This document shows, piece by piece, positions 50,982-60,854 of a stretch of DNA of 64,000 nucleotides. The position numbers and the translations under genes were made by a program. This DNA comes from Rubripirellula sp. (GTDB lineage Bacteria > Planctomycetota > Planctomycetia > Pirellulales > Pirellulaceae). The first letter of the stretch is position 1; each line of letters begins with the position of its first letter. The notes beneath the pieces are model-generated. The model ran no database searches. It was not told the origin of the DNA and saw only the letters and a list, made by a program, of their open reading frames with translations. The stretch covers positions 1-64,000 of the forward strand of contig JAPKCI010000008.1 of the NCBI GenBank assembly GCA_028823035.1, given 5' to 3'.

Positions 50982-52451
50982 ATGAAACGAATCGTCACTC
51001 ATATGTCGTTGTTGGCGGCCACGGCGATCCTTGCCACCGGGTGTGTGCCGGTTCGGCACAACTTGCCACCCGAACAGCGTCTAATGCATCCAGGACCCGG
51101 CGTAGGTGGCCCAGGCCCAGGTGTACTTGGTGCACCCTCGGTCGCACCAGGAATGATGGGAGCAGGCATGGGCGGACCTATGATGGGAGCAGGCATGGGC
51201 GGACCCATGATGGGACCAGGCATGGGCGGACCTATGATGGGACCAGGCATGGGCGGACCTATGATGGGACCAGGCATGGGCGGACCCATGATGGGAGCAC
51301 CAACGCCTGCCGCTCCTCCTGCAGCACCTATGCCTGACACCTCAGCGGCTTCGGTCGTTGGCGATGTCGATTTGGTTAACTACGCCTCCTGTGGCCCTGG
51401 CTGTCCGAACTGCGGCGGCGCTGGCTGCCAGTTGCGAGGTCGCCGAGGCATGGAGATGGGCATGAACATCCCGCCGGGTGGAGGGTTCCTTCCTCCGGGG
51501 TCAATGATGCCACCTGTACCGCCGACAATGCAGGTAACTTTGGCACAGCCCGAGGGAATGCAGGTTCGTTACGACGCCACTGGCAGAGGCGGGTTCGACA
51601 GTGAGCCACTCGTTGTTCCTGCCCGACAGAATTTCCCGCAGGGTGGTCTGTACCGTCTGAAACTGACCAATATTCCTGCACGTGAAGGTGTCGAACTCTA
51701 CCCCACGGTGGAACTCGCCTACGCCAATCCGAGAACCGGTGCCTATCTCGCACACAATTCAGTGCCTCTGCAGTTCACCGAGGAAGACTTCGATCAGGTG
51801 TTGACTGGCAACTTCGTCACCAAAGTGATCTATCTTCCAGATCCCGACTTTCAGGGTCCTGCCCTTGCTGGCATCGATACGCTGGTCAGCACAAGGCTTG
51901 ATCCAGGCATCGATCCAATCGTCGAGGCCGACCGTCGCGGTTCCATCCTCGCGATCATTCGCTTGGGTGACAAGGACATCGAGATGAGTGGTACGAATGA
52001 AAGCTTGGCGACTGGCGGTATCATGACACCACCAATCGCAGGACTGCCAGCCGCTTTTGCTCCCGCAATGACCGAAGGCTGTGGCAACTGTCCTGGGAAC
52101 GGTGCTCCGATGCCTACTTCATTGCCCGGAATGATCTCTGGTGTGAACGCACCCCAATACGGAATGCCAATGTCAGCAACGCCGATTGGACTGCCTGGAC
52201 CACCTCATATTCCTTTGGGGCATCCTGCTGGTTTGAAGAAGCACGTGATCCGTAACCACACCGCGGTCAACATTCCGAGACCAGTTGAAAAGGTCAAGAT
52301 GAACGTCCGAATGCAGCCCGGATATAGCTATCCGAATCCTGTCAGTCGGGTGCGAATCACTGAGCAGAATATCCATCCAGGTGTCCCAGCCGCACCTAGT
52401 ATGTATCAGCAGCGTAGCCAATCGATCGGTCCAAACCGCCAGCTTCGGTAA
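50982..52451 (+). CDS. lipoprotein with MMGxGMGGP repeats and a domain shared with the next gene
   Basis: MKRIVTHMSLLAATAILATGC lipobox; GLYRLKLTNIPAREGVELYPTVEL...FTEEDFDQVLTGNFVTKVIYLPDPD. Confidence 0.85.
   Translation: MKRIVTHMSLLAATAILATGCVPVRHNLPPEQRLMHPGPGVGGPGPGVLGAPSVAPGMMGAGMGGPMMGAGMGGPMMGPGMGGPMMGPGMGGPMMGPGMGGPMMGAPTPAAPPAAPMPDTSAASVVGDVDLVNYASCGPGCPNCGGAGCQLRGRRGMEMGMNIPPGGGFLPPGSMMPPVPPTMQVTLAQPEGMQVRYDATGRGGFDSEPLVVPARQNFPQGGLYRLKLTNIPAREGVELYPTVELAYANPRTGAYLAHNSVPLQFTEEDFDQVLTGNFVTKVIYLPDPDFQGPALAGIDTLVSTRLDPGIDPIVEADRRGSILAIIRLGDKDIEMSGTNESLATGGIMTPPIAGLPAAFAPAMTEGCGNCPGNGAPMPTSLPGMISGVNAPQYGMPMSATPIGLPGPPHIPLGHPAGLKKHVIRNHTAVNIPRPVEKVKMNVRMQPGYSYPNPVSRVRITEQNIHPGVPAAPSMYQQRSQSIGPNRQLR
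51153..51287 (+). repeat. 27-bp coding tandem repeat (MMG[AP]GMGGP) x5
   Basis: Five in-phase near-identical units of ATGATGGGANCAGGCATGGGCGGACCY. Confidence 0.97.
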
Positions 52452-52583
52452 TTGAGGGCTCCGGTCAAGACGATAGCGAAACGCGGTGCGGATTGATCCA
52501 ATCTCACCGCGTTTCTTTCGATCCTGAAGCTTGTGGCGGATGGATCTTGCACAACTAGCTCACCTCCCCTGGGCCTAACAGTT

Positions 52584-53411
52584 ATGCCATACGGAAACGC
52601 CCCATTGCTGAAATTTGCTTGCGGTGTCGTCGCTCTATCGATGCTGTTCTCTGAATCCAACGCAGCCGACCCTTCTGATTATCTCGGCAGCAATGGCAGG
52701 CATCGTATGCTGTCTGGTGATATGCCGCCGGGACTCCTCGGGCAGGCGAGACTTGCCGGGCGAGGCTTTATCGCCGGTTACTTTCAGCCCATTGCTTTAA
52801 CGGGACCCCAAGGGGCTCATTTCGCGCTGACAAAAGATGGCGGTTATGGAGCGGGAGCTGAACTTCTTCAGGCGGGTTTGTTGGTCGGCAACGTTTATCG
52901 CTTTCAGGTCACGCGGATTCCAGACATGGAAGGTGCTGAACTGTATCCTACTCTCGAAGTGATTGACCGGACCTATCCGCCGCCTGGTCTTGCCACTCGT
53001 TATCCCATTGTGATCAATCTTGATCAGGAAGATTTCGAGGCAGCTCTGGGGGGAAAACTGGTCACCCGCATCATCTATCTAGAAGATCCTGATACCGCCT
53101 TGAACATTCATCAGACTCCGATCACCAATCGGCCGGTCGAAGTCGCTGAGTATCAGGACGCGTTGGAGGTGGCTGATCGTCTTGGCCGACCAGTCGCGAT
53201 TGTTCGTATCGGTTCCGTCGCGCCACCGCGTGCTCCCGCACTGATGCCAGGTTTCTTTTTTGGGTTTCCTGCTTGGGCTCCGATTCAACAGCCTGCAAAC
53301 AGTGCTCAGGCCGCTGATGCTCAGGCCACCCGATTTCAGGATCGAAGCCTTCCCCCTGTCACTTCTGGGGTGGCCCCCGTGACCGTCACGGACCAACCGC
53401 TCTCTCAGTAA
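52584..53411 (+). CDS. secreted protein paralogous to the central domain of the preceding lipoprotein
   Basis: Signal peptide FACGVVALSMLFSESNAAD; VYRFQVTRIPDMEGAELYPTLEVIDR...NLDQEDFEAALGGKLVTRIIYLEDPD aligns with the upstream gene; start refined to 52584. Confidence 0.85.
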   Translation: MPYGNAPLLKFACGVVALSMLFSESNAADPSDYLGSNGRHRMLSGDMPPGLLGQARLAGRGFIAGYFQPIALTGPQGAHFALTKDGGYGAGAELLQAGLLVGNVYRFQVTRIPDMEGAELYPTLEVIDRTYPPPGLATRYPIVINLDQEDFEAALGGKLVTRIIYLEDPDTALNIHQTPITNRPVEVAEYQDALEVADRLGRPVAIVRIGSVAPPRAPALMPGFFFGFPAWAPIQQPANSAQAADAQATRFQDRSLPPVTSGVAPVTVTDQPLSQ

Positions 53412-53433
53412 TTCAGCGCCAGCCTTTCAAGAA

Positions 53434-54870
53434 ATGATGATGCGATTCCTTAAGAACCTGATGCTTGCCGGTGCTGTCGCGACCTTAAGTGTCGGGTGTG
53501 CATTTGCCCCTCGTCAAGCTGAACCCCCACCCGGCGCGATTGGGCGGGCGAACCCGATGTCCCAGCCCGCAGGACCGATGCCACAGTGGGGCGGACAGCA
53601 GCAGTCAGCGTATCAGCAACAACCTGGCTATCAGCAACAACCTGGCTATCAGCAACAACCTGGCTATCCATCGGTCGCATCCTATCCTACTGCTCATCCG
53701 ATGCCAGACCGACAGGCATTGGCTCACGCCGTTGCGCAGACCGGATTCCATACAGCTGGAAAGAACACCAGTTCGGGCGGCACCAGTTCGGGCGGCACCT
53801 GCGCGTGTGGTGTTCAGCACGGAACTGTACCGTCTTCGCCACGGTCGCCTGACTGCGGATGCAACCGCTTTGGAGGTTGCCAGCGATGTAATCCCTCGCC
53901 GTACGGTTTCTCGCCGTACGGTTATAGGATGCCCAGTGCGATGCCCAACAATGCATATGGGATCGATCCGCAAGAATTCATTTGTGATGGAGGCGACAAT
54001 CCGCCGAACGTGGCCTTGCTCAGAGATGATTCACTGTCGGGGCTTCAGCCTGAGGACACCGTGGTTCACTACACAACCGCTGCTGGCAATGTTGAGATTA
54101 AAGCCAGCAATAAGGTTTGCTTGTACTCACCCCGTTTTTTTTCCGTCCGAAAGATCACAGGGGCACTTGCCGGAGGACACGCTGTTGGTGCGGCTCAGTT
54201 CGACAAACCGCTGGCGACAAGCCGATTTGATCAGCCTTTGCCTCGTCTGACCATGACAGATAGCGTCGAATTGGCTCACGCTGATGTCACCCGTCGGATT
54301 GACGCGATGCGAGAGCGTATCCGTGGTGTTCCGGTGGGTTCCGTTCTGCAACTCGAACAGGCTAGCGATGTGATGGCTGCGTTGGTGGGGCTGACCATCG
54401 ATCAGTTAAACCAGCTGCAGGATGACGAGAAGGCAATGTTGGAACAATTCTCGCAAGCTGCCATCTCATGGGCACTCGACGAATGTGTGGAAGCCACCAT
54501 CGAAGATCTCAAAGCTCCGTCTCTGATTCGTGACGAGTCGCTGCAAGGATTGACAATTTACGAGTTCCCCGAAGCGGGGCGATTGCAAATCCACAAAATG
54601 GCTGATCGCACCGACGCTCAACCGGGTGAATTCGTGAGCTTTGCCATTCGGGTAGAAAATGTAGGCGATGCTGCTGTTGATCGTGTTGTTCTCACGGACA
54701 ACCTGACGACCCGACTGGAGTACGTTGCGGGAAGCGAAACCTGCAGTGCCGGAGCAGAGTTCCAGTCGATCGCCAACGAAGGTCAATCGCTGCGGTTGCA
54801 ATGGAAATTGACCGATGTACTTCGGGTTGGTGAAAGCGCGACGATTCGCTTCAAGTGCAAAGTTCGCTAG
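53434..54870 (+). CDS. lipoprotein with YQQQPG repeats and C-terminal DUF11-like domain
   Basis: MRFLKNLMLAGAVATLSVGCAFAP lipobox; PGEFVSFAIRVENVGDAAVDRVVLTDNLTTRLEYVAGSE...GESATIRFKCKVR. Confidence 0.85.
   Translation: MMMRFLKNLMLAGAVATLSVGCAFAPRQAEPPPGAIGRANPMSQPAGPMPQWGGQQQSAYQQQPGYQQQPGYQQQPGYPSVASYPTAHPMPDRQALAHAVAQTGFHTAGKNTSSGGTSSGGTCACGVQHGTVPSSPRSPDCGCNRFGGCQRCNPSPYGFSPYGYRMPSAMPNNAYGIDPQEFICDGGDNPPNVALLRDDSLSGLQPEDTVVHYTTAAGNVEIKASNKVCLYSPRFFSVRKITGALAGGHAVGAAQFDKPLATSRFDQPLPRLTMTDSVELAHADVTRRIDAMRERIRGVPVGSVLQLEQASDVMAALVGLTIDQLNQLQDDEKAMLEQFSQAAISWALDECVEATIEDLKAPSLIRDESLQGLTIYEFPEAGRLQIHKMADRTDAQPGEFVSFAIRVENVGDAAVDRVVLTDNLTTRLEYVAGSETCSAGAEFQSIANEGQSLRLQWKLTDVLRVGESATIRFKCKVR
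53611..53664 (+). repeat. 18-bp coding tandem repeat (YQQQPG) x3
   Basis: TATCAGCAACAACCTGGC three times in phase. Confidence 0.95.
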
Positions 54871-55241
54871 ACCTTTGTTCCCTTGACTCAGTGAATCAGA
54901 GCAAGGTTCTCTCGGCAAGTCCTGCTGTTGGCTTTGCAGCATCGTTGGACCGGCAGAATTACGTTGCACTGAAAAATCGAGGGCCTCGTTTTCTCCTGAT
55001 GTCTTTTCTCAGATCACTTGCGGTGAAGGATCTTTCATTGGATGAGTGTTGCAGAAGATCTCGGTTGGCGGTTGACCTGCTGCCCAAGTAGGTGAACTCT
55101 CCGTCCTTGCTTTTTTCTCAAGCATGCATGCCCGATCCCTAATCGACAGGGGACGATGTGATGGTCTTGGGCGGGCTCTGGCAAGCGGGGCACGCCGCCA
55201 GCGAAGTTTCTGCAGCCCAAGAGCGACCACGCCGGCACTAG

Positions 55242-55938
55242 TTGGTGGTGCTGGTGGTGTTCTTCGCTAGTTCTCTTTTGATCGCAGCTTGCAGCATCGT
55301 TGGGGGCGCCCTGCTGTTGCCTGTCTTTTCGGATGCCCAATCCGCTTCACGGCACAACTTGGTTATCAAATAATTGGGAGAAATCGGAAACCCGATTCAT
55401 TCAAAGGTACCGTATTTCGCTGGGACAATACCCCGCTGCCTTTGCGATCGATCGGAACGGGTATCCGAGCTGTAGTTGGCGGGTGGTCATTGCGGCGTAT
55501 CTGTCGACAGCGAATCTGTCTCGAACGCCAGTTTTGGCCCAGCCCTGGAATTTCGAGTTCAGCACGAGGTTGGGGCAACCGATTCCTGACGTTTCTATTT
55601 CGCCTTTGGTAACCTATCCACCGACCTCTACCGAAACACAGGTTTTTTCGGTTCGGCATCCAAATAGCATCATGTGTGCGGGAGCGCTTGAAGGTGCTAC
55701 AGATCTCGATAATGGGGTGTCAGGTGGGCTACGTGCCGCTTATTTACCTAATCACATCGCGCACTGGGCCGCGTCGGTAGACATCACGCTAAAACGTTTG
55801 CAAGATGAAGTGTTCACCGTGACTCCGGTTGTTCTGCTGTTTGCTGATGGGGAAATCCTGTCCTTGTCCGCTCCTGTGGATCTGGGCATCATCGAAGGTT
55901 TTGTTACCCGTCGCAGCAAATCATCAATCCGTCCGTAA
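55242..55938 (+). pseudogene. DUF1559 (planctomycete prepilin-like) gene interrupted by a frameshift
   Basis: Frame of 55242: LVVLVVFFASSLLIAACSIVGGALLLPVFSDAQSASRHNLVIK then TAA 55371-55373; +1 frame continues NNWEKSETRFIQRYRISLGQYPAAFAIDRNGYPSCSWRVVIAAYL...VVLLFADGEILSLSAPVDLGIIEGFVTRRS, a DUF1559 pattern. Confidence 0.6.
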
Positions 55939-55953
55939 CAGGGCTGCTGATCA

Positions 55954-56886
55954 ATGAACCAATGTATGAAAAACTGCCTTCGTCTTGGGAATGCCATCTC
56001 GCCCAGCTTGGCCTGCGTGTTTCTGGCCGGCGTATTTTTGATGACTGGTTGCAGGGAGCAATACCGCGAAGACTTGGATTATTCATACGGCGTTGAGCAG
56101 ACTTGGCCTGTCGAGGATTTGCTGAGTGGCGAGGTCGTTCAGTTCGAAACGGTTTTCTGGGAAGCGGATGATTCGACATCTCTGCGCAAGATGATCGTAA
56201 GTGATGCAATCGTCTCGGGGCGTGATGTTCTGGAGATTGGAACTGGCACCGGGCTGATATCGGTTTTTTGTTTGCAGAACGGCGCGAAGTCAGTTGTGGC
56301 AACGGACATCAACCCGGCGGCTGTCGCCAACGCCAGGTACAATGCTGCGACGCTGTGTCCTGATCAGGCCTTGGACGTAAGGCAGGTGGAAACCAGTAAT
56401 CCTGGTGCGTTTGTGGTTATCAAGAAGACTGAGAAGTTTGATCTCGTGATCTCCAATCCGCCCTGGGAAGATGGGGTGGTTGTCAAACCGGCTGATCACG
56501 CGTTCTATGACCCTGGCTTTCAGTTGATGGATTCGCTGCTTGACGGTTTGCCAAACCATCTGAAACCGGGGGGACGCTGCTTGTTGGCCTATGGCAACGT
56601 TGGAGCGATCAAGCGTTTGCAAACTGAGTCTGAAAAACGCAGTTACGGCTTCAAAATTCTGGATGACCGGAATCTTGATTCTTTGGATGAAAATTTTCTT
56701 CCCGGAATGCTTGTTGAGATTCGTCCACCCGGTACTTTTCAAAAGGTGCAGGGAGGCCAGTTTGTGCCCAGCATTGAGCCAAAGAGTGACGAGCCCGGCG
56801 GTGTATCGGCAAGCGAAGAGCCTGACAGCACGACCGCAAGCCCCAAAGCGACTGACGAAACGCATGGCGAGGACTCCAGCAGATAG
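55954..56886 (+). CDS. SAM-dependent methyltransferase (small-MTase/NPPW type) with apparent lipoprotein signal
   Basis: ACVFLAGVFLMTGCREQ lipobox-like; VLEIGTGTGLISVFCLQNGAKSVVATDINPAAVANARYN; FDLVISNPPWEDGV. Confidence 0.85.
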   Translation: MNQCMKNCLRLGNAISPSLACVFLAGVFLMTGCREQYREDLDYSYGVEQTWPVEDLLSGEVVQFETVFWEADDSTSLRKMIVSDAIVSGRDVLEIGTGTGLISVFCLQNGAKSVVATDINPAAVANARYNAATLCPDQALDVRQVETSNPGAFVVIKKTEKFDLVISNPPWEDGVVVKPADHAFYDPGFQLMDSLLDGLPNHLKPGGRCLLAYGNVGAIKRLQTESEKRSYGFKILDDRNLDSLDENFLPGMLVEIRPPGTFQKVQGGQFVPSIEPKSDEPGGVSASEEPDSTTASPKATDETHGEDSSR

Positions 56887-56903
56887 CCGACAACTGGGGG
56901 GCA

Positions 56904-56937
56904 TGGCAGAAGTCATTGTCTGGTAGAAGTCATTGTC
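56904..56937. repeat. 17-bp direct repeat (TGGYAGAAGTCATTGTC) x2 plus partial third
   Basis: Direct reading just downstream of the methyltransferase stop. Confidence 0.9.
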
Positions 56938-57410
56938 TGGCAGTGGTTTGCGATCATGCACCTCGTCTGTGGACGGCGGACATAAGCAAGTATCATCCGA
57001 GACGCCAGGATCAGGCAGTTGCTCAAGTCTGTTTGCTCGGACAACGTTAATTTGACGTTACAGGCGTGGTGATGACTGGTGCTGAGGGTGCAGGCTGGCT
57101 CCCCACGTTCGGCATAAATGCAGTTGGTTCTGCCTCACACCGCCTGTCGAGACCCTTATTTCGAGTTCGCCGATCGAATTCAGGGTGGCTCGGGGAAGGA
57201 GGGGGCGCTGCTGGCTGGCTTGGGCCGCACCGCAGATGCTGACCTTCGGCTGTGGCATTAGAAGTAAAAAGAAACGCTTATTTGGCTTGCGAACGCCGCT
57301 CGAACGTCATTAACATGGTGGTGTTCTCACGACGTACACATATTTTTTTTATTCGGATCGGATCTGTTGCCGATCGCGTTGCGGGATTTACCAACACGAG
57401 CACTTGATCG

Positions 57411-57716
57411 ATGATCCACTATACATGTGATCGTTGTAAGCGCCAGATCAGCAATGATGGCCAAACGCGTTTCATTGTTCAGATCGACATTCAGACAGCG
57501 GCTAGCGATTCCGAGCCTGAATATGACGATGATGTCGATCAGCTAAATGAACTGCACCAGATCCTTGAAGGCATACAAGAGCCATCTCTTGGCCACGAGG
57601 AAGTTGAATCAAGCCATCACGGATGCTACGACCTTTGCCCCGAATGTCATCGGCAGTTTATGGGAAATCCACTCGGACGCGACGCTGTCCTGGCTCTGGG
57701 TTTCAGTAACAACTGA
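57411..57716 (+). CDS. small zinc-ribbon-like protein
   Basis: 101 aa; CDRCKRQIS and CYDLCPECHRQF Cys pairs flanking an acidic segment. Confidence 0.7.
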   Translation: MIHYTCDRCKRQISNDGQTRFIVQIDIQTAASDSEPEYDDDVDQLNELHQILEGIQEPSLGHEEVESSHHGCYDLCPECHRQFMGNPLGRDAVLALGFSNN

Positions 57717-57774
57717 CGGATCGCTGGATTCGTTTGCGTGATTGCTGTGTCCAGCTTGCCATCGCATGCTTGGA

Positions 57775-58833
57775 TCAGTCACTCTGTGTGAACGCTAAAT
57801 TCAAGGGTAGCTGGTGGTTTAATTCGGCGAAGGCCGTGCGGGCTTCGGCATAATCCAAAGCTGCCAATCGTAATGCCATCGGAAGTTTGCGGATATCTTT
57901 ATCCATGTACGGATCGACTTCATTCAGCATGAGACGTTCTAGCCATTGACGTTTGGGTGGATCAGTCTCGAGTTCAAGTTTGATCGCGACGTGTCGCAGG
58001 ATTGTCGGCAACGAAACTACTGATTTTGATGGTGGATGTTCCAGTATCAGATTGCGTAGTTCGTACTCAGCATTCGCCATTTTTCGGGCTTGCACGTTTG
58101 CTTGTTTGTCTTCTTCTCGGTAGATGGCGACAACGAAGTTTGCTGATCCAAGCGTCTTGGTTTCTCGATCCCAGCCGGCGAACGACTTCTGTTCCGATTG
58201 TGCCAGCACGGAGACATCAATTAATCCCGTTCGCCAAGTGCTGGGAACTTCGAGCATCAATTGAAACGATTTTTGCCCCTCAAGTATTTGTTTGGCGGTC
58301 CACCTGAGTTTGAAATACACTCCCCGGCCACGATTGATGGTTCCGGATGCTGTTACTGCGTGGCGTGGTGCGACACGGTCAAATTGCAGTGTGTTCGTGT
58401 TTTTCGTCGCGTGGTCCAGTCCCGCGTTGGCACGCACTTGGTGGGGATAGCTTCCATTGACCCCGATTCCGAGTGACTTGCTTATTTCCTCCGATTGATT
58501 GACTTGAATAGTGGAGGCAATGTCGCTGTCAATTTCAGTGCGTGGACTATAGTCAGCAATGGATGCGACATGACCCCGTGGTTGGCAGCGCACAAGCCAT
58601 TGAGCGATGCGGGGTGCCTCGGGGGAATCAATCATTGACGACAGCTTGAGGTCAATCTTCAGCATTGTCCTGTCGCCCTCTGACTCGGCAACGGACGCGG
58701 TTGCGGTGGGAGCCATGTCAAAGTGCACCATTGCGCTGTTGTCTGCCGCACCGCTGGATGCACTGTGACGGGTGACTAAAATAACGGCTAACGACAGATA
58801 GAATCGAAAATGCATGTGGTTCCTTTCCTGCAC
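57775..58833 (-). CDS. secreted protein of unknown function
   Basis: 352 aa with signal peptide (MHFRFYLSLAVILVTRHSASSGAAD). Confidence 0.7.
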   Translation of the reverse strand: MQERNHMHFRFYLSLAVILVTRHSASSGAADNSAMVHFDMAPTATASVAESEGDRTMLKIDLKLSSMIDSPEAPRIAQWLVRCQPRGHVASIADYSPRTEIDSDIASTIQVNQSEEISKSLGIGVNGSYPHQVRANAGLDHATKNTNTLQFDRVAPRHAVTASGTINRGRGVYFKLRWTAKQILEGQKSFQLMLEVPSTWRTGLIDVSVLAQSEQKSFAGWDRETKTLGSANFVVAIYREEDKQANVQARKMANAEYELRNLILEHPPSKSVVSLPTILRHVAIKLELETDPPKRQWLERLMLNEVDPYMDKDIRKLPMALRLAALDYAEARTAFAELNHQLPLNLAFTQSD

Positions 58834-59091
58834 GATTCAGACTGAATCGAATCAGGCACGATGTAGGGGGGACCGGCTCGTCCGGTTCACGAATCACAAG
58901 CAGGATTCAGAAACCATTCCATCCTGGAAAGGAACTGACGGCATTGGTAGGGGAATCACCTGATTCACAGATCTGCAGTGCCGCAGCCGGAAAAGAATAT
59001 CTCACCACTGCAGAGAGTCAAATCGTCTTTCCCCGCTGCACGCGATTGACGATGGGCATGGACGCTGTGGCGGTCGCGTGAAACAGACTGC

Positions 59092-59142
59092 CAGGACAAA
59101 ACGATCATCAAGACAAAACGATCATCAGGACAAAACGATCGC
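59092..59142. repeat. 17-bp tandem repeat (CARGACAAAACGATCAT) x3
   Basis: Units at 59092, 59109, 59126; flanked by direct repeats GCGTGAAACAG (59076-59086 and 59151-59161). Confidence 0.95.
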
Positions 59143-59165
59143 TGGTCCTGGCGTGAAACAGTGTG

Positions 59166-59747
59166 CTAGCTATGCATGCGTGGAAGTTCGCTTCCCTCAG
59201 CGAGGATCATGGACTCTTCGCAAGACAGTTGGTCCAAGCGTGTTCTTACTGTGTCGCGAGGGGCAAAGTGTTCGGCCAGGCGTACGTACGTTGTATGGTG
59301 CCTTGCCTCACTCTCAAACAGGCTGGCGTAGAAATCCGCGAGTGCACTGTCACGCTCACGAACATGTTCACTGAGTCGATTGAATCTCTCGCAGCTACGG
59401 GCTTCAATCAAAGAGGCGACCAGCAGACGATCAACGCCTCGCTCTGGCTCACTGTTGCGGACCAACGAATTCAGTTTTCGTCCGTAAGGTCCGGAGGCAA
59501 GACGGCGGAATTTGATCCCGCGTTGGTCAAGAATGCAGAGAACCATTTCGAAGTGTTCAAGTTCTTCCTCGACAATCCGGGTCATTTCACGGCACAGATC
59601 TCGATTCTCTGTGTAAGAGTTCATCAAGTTCATTGCCGTTGAAGCAGCTTTGCGTTCACAATGCGCGTGATCGATCAGGATCTCATCAAGGTGCTGATCG
59701 ACTTGGTTCAGCCAGAGCGTTGTTGATTCAGATTGTAGATGAAGCAT
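59166..59747 (-). CDS. miaE: tRNA-(ms2io6A)-hydroxylase-like diiron protein
   Basis: 193 aa; DHAHCERKAASTAMNLM, REMTRIVEEELEHFEMVLCIL, LVASLIEARSCERFNRL, ASLFESEARHHTTYVRLAEHF diiron ligand pattern. Confidence 0.88.
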   Translation of the reverse strand: MLHLQSESTTLWLNQVDQHLDEILIDHAHCERKAASTAMNLMNSYTENRDLCREMTRIVEEELEHFEMVLCILDQRGIKFRRLASGPYGRKLNSLVRNSEPERGVDRLLVASLIEARSCERFNRLSEHVRERDSALADFYASLFESEARHHTTYVRLAEHFAPRDTVRTRLDQLSCEESMILAEGSELPRMHS

Positions 59748-59756
59748 TCCGGCGGC

Positions 59757-60854
59757 TTACGGGGCAAAGAGTGCTTTCGCGAAGGCAGCGGCATCGAATG
59801 CGGCGATGTCATCGATACTTTCACCGAGACCAACGAATTTGACAGGGAGCTGAAATTGTTCGCGGATGGGAAGGATGACGCCGCCTTTTGCCGAACCGTC
59901 CAGCTTGGCAAGCACGATTCCGGTACAGCCAGCGGCGTCACTGAATCCGCGGGCCTGGCTGATCGCATTTTGCCCTGCTGTTGCATCGAGTACGAGCAGT
60001 ACTTCATGAGGAGCTGTATCGATTTTCTTTTCGACGACGCGTCTGATTTTTTCCAGTTGCTGCATCAGGTTGGTCTGCGTCTGTAGCCGCCCGGCAGTAT
60101 CAATGATCGCTACGTCGGCGTCGATGGACAGGGCCCGGTCAACGGTCTGGTATGCGACACTTGCTGGATCAGCTTCGGGCTTGCCAGTCACAATCTCACA
60201 GCCAATTCGCCCCGCCCAAACGGTTAGCTGCTCAACGGCAGCTGCGCGGAATGTATCGCCTGCTCCGAGCACAACTTTTTGGCCTGATTGGTGCAAGTGG
60301 TGGGCAAGTTTACCAATGGAAGTAGTTTTTCCGCTGCCGTTGACTCCCACAACCAGAATCACAGTGGGGCCTGATTCGGCGTATTGTAATCCAGTCGACT
60401 CCTGGATCAGCATTGACTGGGTCTGTTCGGTGATTGTCTCTAGAACTTCTTCCAGTGAGACGACCCTTGCCCGTAATCGCTGGGCAACATCATCCCGGAT
60501 CGCCTCAGCTGAGGCGACACCCATGTCCGTTCGTATCAGCCGCGAGAAGAGCTCCTTAAGAAATTTGTCATCAACCAACCTGCCCTCAGCTTTGAACAGG
60601 TCGCGGATATCGGTATTGAGTGCTTGTCGCGTCTTGGAAAGCGCGCCACGCATCTTCGAAAACAAGCCCCCCGATCCTGACTTGCTCTGGGGACCACTTG
60701 ATTTGCTGGAACCCTCTGTACTCGTTGCCCCGCTTTGAGAAGCGGTGGTTTGTACATCAACCGGACGGATCTCGTTCCCCGCATCATTCGACGCAGTCGA
60801 TTTGGACTGCGGCACCTCGTCATCCTGGTTTTTTTTGGACCGCCAAAACGCCAT
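59757..60854 (-). CDS. ftsY: signal recognition particle receptor FtsY
   Basis: PTVILVVGVNGSGKTTSIGKLAHHL, LGAGDTFRAAAVEQL, VAIIDTAGRLQTQTNLMQQLEKI, LAKLDGSAKGGVILPI; start refined to MAFWRSKK. Confidence 0.97.
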   Translation of the reverse strand: MAFWRSKKNQDDEVPQSKSTASNDAGNEIRPVDVQTTASQSGATSTEGSSKSSGPQSKSGSGGLFSKMRGALSKTRQALNTDIRDLFKAEGRLVDDKFLKELFSRLIRTDMGVASAEAIRDDVAQRLRARVVSLEEVLETITEQTQSMLIQESTGLQYAESGPTVILVVGVNGSGKTTSIGKLAHHLHQSGQKVVLGAGDTFRAAAVEQLTVWAGRIGCEIVTGKPEADPASVAYQTVDRALSIDADVAIIDTAGRLQTQTNLMQQLEKIRRVVEKKIDTAPHEVLLVLDATAGQNAISQARGFSDAAGCTGIVLAKLDGSAKGGVILPIREQFQLPVKFVGLGESIDDIAAFDAAAFAKALFAP

